Source of the DNA: an uncultured Clostridium sp.
GTDB lineage: Bacteria > Bacillota > Clostridia > TANB77 > CAG-465
NCBI GenBank assembly: GCA_900554875.1
Contig: USJA01000075.1
Coordinates: 1-5,697 of the forward strand
Length of the DNA stretch: 5,697 nt
Direction of reading: 5' to 3'
Below, piece by piece: positions 1-5,697 of the stretch. A model generated the notes under the pieces. That model ran no database searches. It worked only from the letters and a program-made list of their open reading frames with translations, and was not told where the DNA came from. Made by a program: the position numbers and the translations under genes. The number at the start of each line of letters is the position of its first letter. The first letter of the stretch is position 1.

Positions 1-12
1 TTTATATGTATA

Positions 13-20
13 AAAGGAGG
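13..20 (+). promoter_or_regulatory. Shine-Dalgarno site of ftsY
   Basis: AAAGGAGG is a near-perfect match to the anti-Shine-Dalgarno end of 16S rRNA and lies four bases before the ATG at 25, a slightly short spacing. There is no other in-frame start between the window edge and that ATG. The 24 bases before ftsY are too few to identify a promoter or the upstream gene. Confidence 0.8.
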
Positions 21-24
21 CACT

Positions 25-927
25 ATGTTTTTTTCAAAATTAAAAGAAAATTTAAAAAAGACAAAAGAAGCTATAGATGTCAAAATCAGCAATGTATTTG
101 CTAATAATAAAGATATAGATGAAATTATGGATGATATAGAGGAGACTCTTATTTTATCTGATATAGGGGTAGAAACTAGTATAAAAATCTGTAATAATGT
201 AAGAGATAATCTAAAAAAACAGGTAGATAAAAGTGAAGATGCAATAAAAAATTTATTAAAGCAAGAAATGAAAAATATTTTAGCTGTATCTAATAATACA
301 AATATTTTGGATAATAATGAAAAGCAAGTAATAATGGTTGTTGGTGTAAATGGTGTAGGTAAAACTACTTCAATTGCCAAACTCTCTAATTTATTAAAAA
401 AAGAAGGAAAAAAAGTATTACTTGTTGCAGCTGATACTTTTAGAGCTGGAGCTGTTGAACAATTAGACGTCTGGGCAAAAAGAATAGGAATTGATATATA
501 TATGGGTGAGGAAAATGCAGAACCAGCTTCAGTTATATATGATGCTACGAAGAAATTTAAAGATGGAAACTATGATATTTTAATTTGTGATACTGCTGGA
601 AGGCTTCATAATAAGAAAAATTTAATGGATGAGCTTGAAAAAATGAATAGAGTATTAACTAAAAATCTACCTGATATAACTAAGAACGTTATAATGGTAT
701 TAGATGCAACAACTGGAGGAAATGGAGTAAGTCAAATTAAAAGTTTCTTTAAAAGTACAAATGTAAATGGTATTATTCTTACAAAATTAGATTCTACAGC
801 AAAAGGCGGAGTTGTATTTAGTATTGTATCAGAACTTAATATTCCAATACTTTATGTTGGAACGGGAGAGACTGTTGATGATATAGAAAAATTTAACATT
901 GAAGATTTTGTAGAAGCTATAATATAA
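25..927 (+). CDS. ftsY: Signal recognition particle receptor FtsY (SRP GTPase)
   Basis: FtsY is the membrane-associated receptor that docks the SRP (Ffh plus 4.5S/6S RNA) carrying a ribosome and hands the nascent chain to SecYEG, with reciprocal GTP hydrolysis by FtsY and Ffh. The 300-residue protein has a basic amphipathic N terminus (FFSKLKENLKKTK, residues 2-14) typical of membrane-targeting helices in short Gram-positive FtsY, then a helical N domain (about 25-90) and the GTPase G domain. Visible motifs are G1 GVNGVGKTT (107-115), G2 DTFRAGAVEQL (137-147), G3 DTAGRL (189-194), G4 TKLDSTAKGG (253-262) and the closing loop GTGETVDDIEKF (279-290). The long acidic A domain of enterobacterial FtsY is absent, as usual in Firmicutes. 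One oddity is DATTGGNGVSQ (227-237), where the family normally has TGQN, so Gln is replaced by Gly at 232. Identification is secure, and the strong Shine-Dalgarno site fixes the start. Confidence 0.97.
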   Translation: MFFSKLKENLKKTKEAIDVKISNVFANNKDIDEIMDDIEETLILSDIGVETSIKICNNVRDNLKKQVDKSEDAIKNLLKQEMKNILAVSNNTNILDNNEKQVIMVVGVNGVGKTTSIAKLSNLLKKEGKKVLLVAADTFRAGAVEQLDVWAKRIGIDIYMGEENAEPASVIYDATKKFKDGNYDILICDTAGRLHNKKNLMDELEKMNRVLTKNLPDITKNVIMVLDATTGGNGVSQIKSFFKSTNVNGIILTKLDSTAKGGVVFSIVSELNIPILYVGTGETVDDIEKFNIEDFVEAII

Positions 928-946
928 TTTGCATATAGTAAATTAT

Positions 947-952
947 AGGGAG
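947..952 (+). promoter_or_regulatory. Probable Shine-Dalgarno site of murB, long spacing
   Basis: AGGGAG in the 38-base ftsY-murB gap is the only purine-rich candidate. It ends 13 bases before the ATG at 966, longer than usual. The start cannot lie further upstream, because an in-frame TAA (963-965) sits directly before that ATG. Initiation may therefore be weaker than at the neighbouring genes. The rest of the gap is A+T-rich with no stem-loop I would call a terminator. Confidence 0.5.
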
Positions 953-965
953 TTGATATTAATAA

Positions 966-1877
966 ATGAATAGATATGGTAAACTAGAAGAAATTGTTGG
1001 AAAAGATAAGATAAAGTATAATGAAAAAATGTCTAAATATACAACTATGAAGGTAGGAGGCCCATGTGATTGTATTGTATTTCCAGATGCAATTTCAAAA
1101 ATAAAAGACGTTATAGATTTTTGTAAAAATGAAAATATAGCATTCTATGTAATTGGAAATGGAAGCAATCTGCTTGTAAAAGACGAAGGTATACATGGAG
1201 TAGTTATAAAACTTGGACATAGATTTAGTAAAATTGAACAAAACGGAGAATACATTTTAGCATATTCTGGTGCAACTATGCCAGCAATTTCGCAGCTTGC
1301 TAAAAAAAATAGTCTTAAAGGCTTAGAATTTGCATGTGGAATACCAGGAACTATAGGTGGAGGAGTAAAAATGAATGCTGGAGCCTATGGTTCGCAAATA
1401 AGTGATATTTTATATGAAGTAACATATATGGATGAAAAAGAAGAAATAAAAACTATAAAAAACAAAGATTGTTCATTTGGATATAGAAAAAGTATTTTTA
1501 CCATAAATCCAAATTATGTTATTTTAAGTGCAAAATTTAAATTAAAAAAAGGAAATATCGATGAAATAGAAAATAAAATGAAAGAGAATTCACTTGCAAG
1601 AAGGGCAAAACAACCACTTGAATATCCTAACTTTGGAAGTGTATTTAAAAGACCAGAAGGATATTTTGTTGGAAAGCTTGTAGATGATGCTGGACTCAAA
1701 GGATATCAAATTGGAGGGGCACAAGTATCAACAAAACATACAGGCTTTATTGTAAATGTAGATAATGCAACATGTAAAGATGTTTTGGATTTGATTGAAT
1801 ATGTGCAAACTACAGTTTACAACAAATTTAATGTAAAATTAACACCAGAGGTAATTATAATCGGAGGAGATAAATAA
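966..1877 (+). CDS. murB: UDP-N-acetylenolpyruvoylglucosamine reductase MurB
   Basis: MurB is the cytoplasmic FAD enzyme that uses NADPH to reduce UDP-GlcNAc-enolpyruvate to UDP-MurNAc, the second committed step of peptidoglycan precursor synthesis. The 303-residue length fits the short type II enzymes (Staphylococcus aureus type). FAD-binding landmarks are YTTMKVGGP (25-33), GNGSNLLV (64-71) and the loop GIPGTIGGG...MNAGAYG (125-142). The expected catalytic residues are present: Arg174 in FGYRKS, the proton-donating Ser225 in NFGSVFKRP, and Glu295 in LTPEV. EGYFVGKLVDDAGLKG (231-246) is the usual C-terminal substrate-domain signature. An in-frame stop immediately before the ATG makes 966 the only plausible start. 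Its stop codon abuts the next ATG, so the two genes are almost certainly co-translated. The assignment is firm. Confidence 0.97.
   Translation: MNRYGKLEEIVGKDKIKYNEKMSKYTTMKVGGPCDCIVFPDAISKIKDVIDFCKNENIAFYVIGNGSNLLVKDEGIHGVVIKLGHRFSKIEQNGEYILAYSGATMPAISQLAKKNSLKGLEFACGIPGTIGGGVKMNAGAYGSQISDILYEVTYMDEKEEIKTIKNKDCSFGYRKSIFTINPNYVILSAKFKLKKGNIDEIENKMKENSLARRAKQPLEYPNFGSVFKRPEGYFVGKLVDDAGLKGYQIGGAQVSTKHTGFIVNVDNATCKDVLDLIEYVQTTVYNKFNVKLTPEVIIIGGDK
1863..1869 (+). promoter_or_regulatory. Shine-Dalgarno site of the yvcK-like gene, inside murB
   Basis: GGAGGAG lies within the last codons of murB, eight bases before the ATG at 1878, which directly follows the murB TAA (1875-1877). A site embedded in the upstream gene with a zero-base gap points to translational coupling of MurB and the YvcK-like protein. 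It also confirms that the YvcK start is this ATG, and therefore that the membrane segment belongs to the protein. Confidence 0.8.
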
Positions 1878-3344
1878 ATGAAAGAAATTTTAGAATGGTT
1901 TAAACCAGGAACAAGAGTAAAAAGATATATTGGACTTCAAATACTATCAATAGCAGTACTTATTTTTTGCGTTATATCTTTAACAAATATTTTAGATCTA
2001 AACAAAATGACTTTAATTGCATATATATTTTTGATAACTCTTTCAATATTTGGTATAATTTTTTCCTTTATACTTGCACAGAAGAATATTTTATACGTTT
2101 CTTTGAAAAATATTGGCAAGAAAAATAAAAGTATAAGAGTAAAAAAATTGTTATATTCTGATCCAAGGCTTAGAAAAGGTGCAAGAGTTGTAGTAATAGG
2201 TGGCGGAAGTGGCCTACCTATACTACTAAAAGGCCTAAAAGAATATACATCAAATATAACGGCTGTTGTAAATGTATCTGATGATGATGCATCTCTTACT
2301 ACGGCAATGAATGATGTGGAAAAATTAACACCAGGAGATATACGTAAATGTCTAGCAGCCCTTTCTACTAATGAAACTGATATGGACAAGTTGCTTACAT
2401 ACAAAGAAGATTCATTGTCAGGTCAATCTGTTGGTAATACAGTTATTTCATCATTAATAAAAATAACTGGAAGCTTTCCAAAAGCAGTAGAAAAACTTTC
2501 TGAAATATTTGATATGCAGGGAAATATTTATCCAGTAACAACTAATGAGTTAGTTTTGTGTGCAGGACTTGAAAATGGAGAAGTGGTTGTTGGAAAAGAA
2601 AATATAATTGAAAGAGTAAGGGAAATGAAATCTCCAATAAAACAAATATTTTTAAAAGAAGGAAGTATTATCCCAATGCCTGAAGTAGTTGATGCAATAA
2701 AAGATGCAAACATAATTGTAATAGGACCAGGAGCATTGTATACATCTGTTGTTTCAAATTTTCTTATAGATGACGTATCAAAAGCTATAGTTAAGTCAAA
2801 AGCAAAAAAAGTATATATATCAAATATTATGAATCAACCAGGACAAACAGATGGATACACTTTAGCTAGATATATAAATGAAGTTGAAAGATATCTTGGA
2901 AAACATGTGCTTGATTATGCTATAGTAAACAATGGAGAAATAACGGAAGAAATGATTAAAGACTTTAACCAAGAAGAATCAACACCTGTAAAAATTGATT
3001 TAGAAAATATTCAAAATAGAGCGATTTCTGTTATCCGTGAAGATTTAGTACTTGCAACAAAATCTGGAATTATTCACGATACTAAAAGATTATCTGAGAT
3101 TATAATACGTCTTGCTAAGTCAAGAAGAACAGGAGATTTAAACATTGTAAAAGTTAAGAAAAAGCACATGAAAAAAGAAAAAAAATTAAAGAAGAATATC
3201 GGAATATCTAAAACAAAAGGAGAGACTAATAATATTCACAAAAACATTAGAAATGAAAAGAAGAATAAAATCAAGGAAGAAAAGGTTGCTGCACATACAA
3301 AAGCTACAATGGAAAAAATAAAAAAAACAATGAAGAAAGGATAG
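1878..3344 (+). CDS. yvcK: YvcK/GlmR-type CofD-family protein with N-terminal membrane hairpin
   Basis: In Bacillus, YvcK (GlmR) binds UDP-GlcNAc and stimulates GlmS, linking central metabolism to wall precursor supply; the family is related to CofD. This 488-residue protein is much longer than the roughly 317-residue Bacillus form. Two hydrophobic helices (about 18-38 and 45-67), flanked by basic residues, should form a hairpin with the rest of the protein in the cytoplasm. The Rossmann-like core (about 102-415) has VVVIGGGSGLPILLKGLK (104-121), TPGDIRKCLAAL (151-162), LSGQSVGN (180-187), IGPGALYTSVVSNFL (282-296), SNIMNQPGQTDGYT (315-328) and IIHDTKRL (398-405), all recognisable YvcK landmarks. 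The usual DDGGSSGRLR loop is replaced by DDDASLTTAMND (135-146). Residues 421-488 form a low-complexity tail with 24 Lys and 6 Glu. The family call is firm. Whether it keeps GlmR function is uncertain because of the altered loop. Confidence 0.88.
   Translation: MKEILEWFKPGTRVKRYIGLQILSIAVLIFCVISLTNILDLNKMTLIAYIFLITLSIFGIIFSFILAQKNILYVSLKNIGKKNKSIRVKKLLYSDPRLRKGARVVVIGGGSGLPILLKGLKEYTSNITAVVNVSDDDASLTTAMNDVEKLTPGDIRKCLAALSTNETDMDKLLTYKEDSLSGQSVGNTVISSLIKITGSFPKAVEKLSEIFDMQGNIYPVTTNELVLCAGLENGEVVVGKENIIERVREMKSPIKQIFLKEGSIIPMPEVVDAIKDANIIVIGPGALYTSVVSNFLIDDVSKAIVKSKAKKVYISNIMNQPGQTDGYTLARYINEVERYLGKHVLDYAIVNNGEITEEMIKDFNQEESTPVKIDLENIQNRAISVIREDLVLATKSGIIHDTKRLSEIIIRLAKSRRTGDLNIVKVKKKHMKKEKKLKKNIGISKTKGETNNIHKNIRNEKKNKIKEEKVAAHTKATMEKIKKTMKKG
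3336..3341 (+). promoter_or_regulatory. Shine-Dalgarno site of the debranching-enzyme-like gene
   Basis: AAAGGA overlaps the final codons of the yvcK-like gene and ends nine bases before the ATG at 3351; the upstream TAG (3342-3344) follows it directly. The 10-mer AAGAAAGGAT (3333-3342) recurs exactly before ruvC (5164-5173), again overlapping an upstream stop codon. Termination of one gene and initiation of the next are probably coupled at both junctions. Confidence 0.7.
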
Positions 3345-3350
3345 ACATTA

Positions 3351-5165
3351 ATGTTTAAATACAAAAGAAAAATAAATGAAATAAGTGATTTGCATAGATC
3401 ATCATTTGTAACGTCCGATAAGGTAAATACATGTATATGTCTAAATAGTGATTTCACTGTTAAAAAACCATTTAATGGATTATATATAAAAAATGGTAAA
3501 GTTATAATTTCAAATTTATATGAGGAGATTGAAACAAAAGAAAATAGATACAGTATCAATAATATTGTATCTAATTCAAAGACATATAGTAAAAATAGTG
3601 ATGAGTATGTTTTAAGTGTCGATTTAGAAAAACTTTTAGTTGAATATGATATGGATGAGGTGCATTTTTCAAAGAGATTGTATCTAGAAGAAAAGTCTGG
3701 AATTTTGGCAGTAGAATATGATATTTTCAATAAGAGTAAATATGACATGACATTTAAAGTTTTTCCAGCGGTTACATATAGAGAACTTTTTAAAATGAAA
3801 AACTCAAGTATGCTTAAATTCAATCAGAGAGATGAAAAAAATGGAGTTGTTATAAATCTAAGCATATTAAATAATGATGATGTTATTTTGAAATCAGATA
3901 AATTTGAATGGAATAAAGATGTAAATTTTTTAAATAATATTGTATATAATGTAAGGCCTGATAATGTAAGCGTTAATGAATTTTCAGAGGATTTGCTTGT
4001 ACCAGGCTATTTTGATATAAACATAAAAAGTCAACAAAATATAAAGACTGTAATATATATATTGTCAAAGGATAAGGACATATCCAAAATAAATACAGAA
4101 TTACTATCAAAAAAGGATTACTTTTTAAAGGAAAATATTTCAAATAGTATTGAACATGAGTACGTTGAATTAAAGGAACTTTCTTATGGAATTGATAAAT
4201 TAAAACTAGAAGAAATTATGATAAATACTATTCCGTATGATAAAAATTATTGCTTAAGTATTACTAGTGTAAATGTAGAAAATGTAAAAAGAACAATAGA
4301 TATATTAACAGAGTGTACCAAATCGGTAGAAGGACAATTCTTGAGTTTCGGAAAGGTTAAAGAAGCAACAAGAAGGACACTTGAAATTAAAAAATATATA
4401 GAGGCTATTGAAAAAATAGAAGAATTAAATTATGAATTATCATACAACTTTTTACTATTAAAATTATGGTGGGTAGAAAGTATAAATAGAATAATTCAAA
4501 AGCAGGATTTATACAACGTATTTTTTAGTTTCGTAAAACATATTATTTATTCAATATTTAGTGATAAATTATTCGATAAGTATTTTAGAAATATAGAAGC
4601 TGTGGCACTTATGTATAATGCACTTAAGATATATGAAGATATGCTTAAGAAAAATGGTGAAGAAGAAAATGTTATATTTGTAAGAGAAGAATATTTTAGA
4701 AATAAAATTCAAAATGAATTTTGGAATGGAGAAAAAAGAATTTTAAAAAAGAATTTAGATGAAGATGATGTATATGCAAATGTTGAAATGCTATATACTA
4801 TAAGTCTTTCATATCCTTGCATTATATCAGATATACAATTTAGACTTTTAGACACTGTGTTTAAGGAATTATATACGCCATATGGGTTAAGGAAGTATTC
4901 AAAAAATAGTAAGCGTAATGATGGTCTTATATATCCTAAATATATGGCACATTTTGTAAAAGCAAATTTAAGACAAAACGGCGTAACACGTGCTTCAAGA
5001 AAAATAGCTTTTAATTTAGTAAAGGATCTTTTTTTAGACATAAATAAATTCTTGAATTGCGGTGTAAGGAAAGTATATAGTGAAAAGGGATATCAAATAG
5101 ATAACTTACCTTATGATCTGCTTACAAATGCTGAAACAATAAGATTATATGACATGCTTCTATAA
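3351..5165 (+). CDS. Divergent glycogen-debranching-enzyme-like protein, probably catalytically inactive
   Basis: I found no exact family name, but landmarks of bacterial amylo-alpha-1,6-glucosidase (glycogen debranching enzyme) occur in order along all 604 residues. The N-terminal part has FNGLYIKNGKVIISNLYEEIE (split here as FNGL, 41-44, and ISNLYEEIE, 53-61), KRLYLEEKSGILAVEY (108-123, compare KRIFM...TVVVRY), VTYRELF (141-147, compare VNYRDFH) and DLLVPGYFDI (214-223). The helical part has LWW (372-374), EAVALMYNALKI (416-427, compare EINALWYNAL), FWN (457-459), a well kept TPYGLRKYS (509-517) and a C terminus NAETIRLYDMLL (593-604, compare SVAEVLR). Missing are the WGRD segment expected near 290-330, the Asp of DAxLW (Leu369 here), the HQGTVWPW segment (about 525-535) and the SEIFDG motif (about 571-580). 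No signal peptide or membrane helix is seen, so it is probably cytoplasmic. The fold call rests on remembered motifs, not a search. Inactivity is inferred. Confidence 0.7.
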   Translation: MFKYKRKINEISDLHRSSFVTSDKVNTCICLNSDFTVKKPFNGLYIKNGKVIISNLYEEIETKENRYSINNIVSNSKTYSKNSDEYVLSVDLEKLLVEYDMDEVHFSKRLYLEEKSGILAVEYDIFNKSKYDMTFKVFPAVTYRELFKMKNSSMLKFNQRDEKNGVVINLSILNNDDVILKSDKFEWNKDVNFLNNIVYNVRPDNVSVNEFSEDLLVPGYFDINIKSQQNIKTVIYILSKDKDISKINTELLSKKDYFLKENISNSIEHEYVELKELSYGIDKLKLEEIMINTIPYDKNYCLSITSVNVENVKRTIDILTECTKSVEGQFLSFGKVKEATRRTLEIKKYIEAIEKIEELNYELSYNFLLLKLWWVESINRIIQKQDLYNVFFSFVKHIIYSIFSDKLFDKYFRNIEAVALMYNALKIYEDMLKKNGEEENVIFVREEYFRNKIQNEFWNGEKRILKKNLDEDDVYANVEMLYTISLSYPCIISDIQFRLLDTVFKELYTPYGLRKYSKNSKRNDGLIYPKYMAHFVKANLRQNGVTRASRKIAFNLVKDLFLDINKFLNCGVRKVYSEKGYQIDNLPYDLLTNAETIRLYDMLL

Positions 5166-5166
5166 G

Positions 5167-5172
5167 AAAGGA
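5167..5172 (+). promoter_or_regulatory. Shine-Dalgarno site of ruvC
   Basis: AAAGGA starts two bases after the preceding gene's TAA (5163-5165) and ends 12 bases before the ATG at 5185, a longish spacing. A closer ATG at 5172 is in another frame, and an in-frame TGA at 5173-5175 rules out an upstream ruvC start. The ATG at 5185 also places the catalytic Asp at residue 7, as in Escherichia coli RuvC. Confidence 0.65.
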
Positions 5173-5184
5173 TGAGTTGTTTTT

Positions 5185-5676
5185 ATGGTTGTACTAGGAA
5201 TTGATCCTGGGTATGGAAGAGTTGGATATGGAGTAATTGATTATACCAAAAATAAGTATAAAGCAATTGAATATGGATCTATAACAACAGAGGCAAATAC
5301 TCCACTTCCAAAAAGACTTCATAAAATTGAATTAGAACTAAGAGGAATAATTTCAAGATATAAGATTGATGCAGTTTCAATAGAAGATTTATATTTTAAT
5401 ACCAATTCTAAGACGGCAATAAAAGTTGCAGAAGCAAGAGGGGTTATATTGAATACTGTCGAAAGTGAAAACATACCAATATATGAGTATACACCTCTTC
5501 AAGCAAAACTTGCAATTGTGGGATATGGAAGAGCTGAAAAATTACAAGTAAAAAATATGGTAAAAGAATTTCTTAAATTAGAAAAAATGCCAAAATTAGA
5601 TGATACAACAGATGCACTTGCAATTGCAATATGCCACACAAATAGTTATAGAATTAATAGTTTTATTGAAAAATAA
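5185..5676 (+). CDS. ruvC: Holliday junction resolvase RuvC
   Basis: RuvC is the dimeric, metal-dependent endonuclease that cuts four-way recombination intermediates symmetrically, working with the RuvAB branch-migration motor in recombinational repair. At 163 residues it has the normal family length. The RNase H-like fold shows LGIDPGYGRVGYGVI (4-18) with catalytic Asp7, SIEDLYF (65-71) with Glu67, NSKTAIKVAEARGV (74-87), the basic VGYGRAEKLQV (112-122), and DDTTDALAIAICH (139-151) with Asp140 and Asp143. These correspond to the four acidic residues Asp7, Glu66, Asp138 and Asp141 of the Escherichia coli enzyme. ruvA and ruvB often follow ruvC; only 21 bases remain here, so that cannot be judged. 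RuvC is a Clostridia-type trait among Firmicutes, since Bacilli generally rely on RecU. Identification is firm. Confidence 0.97.
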   Translation: MVVLGIDPGYGRVGYGVIDYTKNKYKAIEYGSITTEANTPLPKRLHKIELELRGIISRYKIDAVSIEDLYFNTNSKTAIKVAEARGVILNTVESENIPIYEYTPLQAKLAIVGYGRAEKLQVKNMVKEFLKLEKMPKLDDTTDALAIAICHTNSYRINSFIEK

Positions 5677-5697
5677 CATAATTATTTTCCGTTAGAA

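Noticed and set aside
928..965. A possible terminator or promoter between ftsY and murB.
   Set aside because: The gap is only 38 bases, with no G+C stem followed by a T-run and no convincing -35/-10 pair. It holds the murB ribosome binding site and nothing else I can support.
1937..2404. A 155-codon minus-strand open frame inside the yvcK-like gene, with hydrophobic stretches.
   Set aside because: It lies entirely within a conserved coding region, and its hydrophobicity comes from the complement of A-rich codons. No family is recognised.
3320..3329. A run of eight A followed by C near the end of the yvcK-like gene, containing the A_AAA_AAA slippery heptamer in the correct phase for -1 frameshifting.
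   Set aside because: A -1 shift adds only ten codons before TAA at 3356-3358, and a +1 shift hits TGA after one codon. No stimulatory hairpin is visible. A-runs are common in this composition, so it is most likely incidental.
3236..3823. A 195-codon open frame on the minus strand across the yvcK junction and the start of the next gene.
   Set aside because: Its product is a Phe/Leu/Ser-rich string that is the expected mirror of Lys- and Glu-rich coding on the + strand. It has no recognisable motif and overlaps two well supported genes.
25..5676. An alternative genetic code (TGA as Trp), considered because of the very low G+C and the absence of TGA stops.
   Set aside because: All five genes read through cleanly with TGG for Trp and end in TAA or TAG, and none contains an in-frame TGA. 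RuvC and the MurB wall enzyme also argue against a Mollicute.
5677..5697. The start of ruvA or a terminator after ruvC.
   Set aside because: Only 21 A+T-rich bases remain, with no ribosome binding site, start codon or stem-loop.

Overview
The window is a compact, strongly A+T-rich stretch of bacterial chromosome with five complete genes, all on the + strand and separated by 0 to 38 bases. I read them as ftsY, murB, a yvcK/glmR-type gene, a divergent glycogen-debranching-enzyme-like gene, and ruvC. The likely host is a low-G+C Firmicute, more probably a Clostridia-type lineage than Bacilli. The reasons are a short FtsY without the long acidic N-terminal domain, Gram-positive-style Shine-Dalgarno sites (GGAGG, AAAGGA), heavy use of AGA and ATA codons, a YvcK with an N-terminal membrane hairpin, and the presence of RuvC (Bacilli generally use RecU instead). 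No tRNA, rRNA, CRISPR array, insertion sequence or clear terminator is visible, and no stretch longer than 38 bases lies outside a gene.

Layout: bases 1-24 hold the ftsY ribosome binding site and the tail of something upstream. FtsY (25-927) is the SRP receptor GTPase. After a 38-base gap comes MurB (966-1877), the FAD enzyme that completes UDP-MurNAc. Its stop codon directly touches the start of the YvcK-like gene (1878-3344). Six bases later begins a 604-residue protein (3351-5165), and 19 bases after it RuvC (5185-5676), the Holliday junction resolvase. The last 21 bases are empty up to the window edge. The spacing suggests one transcript, or at least a tightly coupled murB-yvcK-3351-ruvC block.

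The most interesting gene is the one at 3351-5165. From beginning to end it can be laid along the glycogen debranching enzyme (amylo-alpha-1,6-glucosidase) family: N-terminal beta-rich domain landmarks, then the alpha/alpha-barrel landmarks including a well preserved TPYGLR. Yet the catalytic landmarks of that family are missing or replaced. It looks like a catalytically dead relative, perhaps a carbohydrate-sensing or structural protein. The YvcK-like protein next to it is also unusual: the DDGGSSGRLR ligand-loop signature is replaced, it carries two predicted membrane helices at the N terminus, and it ends in a lysine-rich tail. MurB uses a UDP-GlcNAc-derived substrate, and Bacillus YvcK (GlmR) is known to sense UDP-GlcNAc. 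A membrane-linked module tying sugar-nucleotide status to wall synthesis is therefore a reasonable but untested hypothesis.
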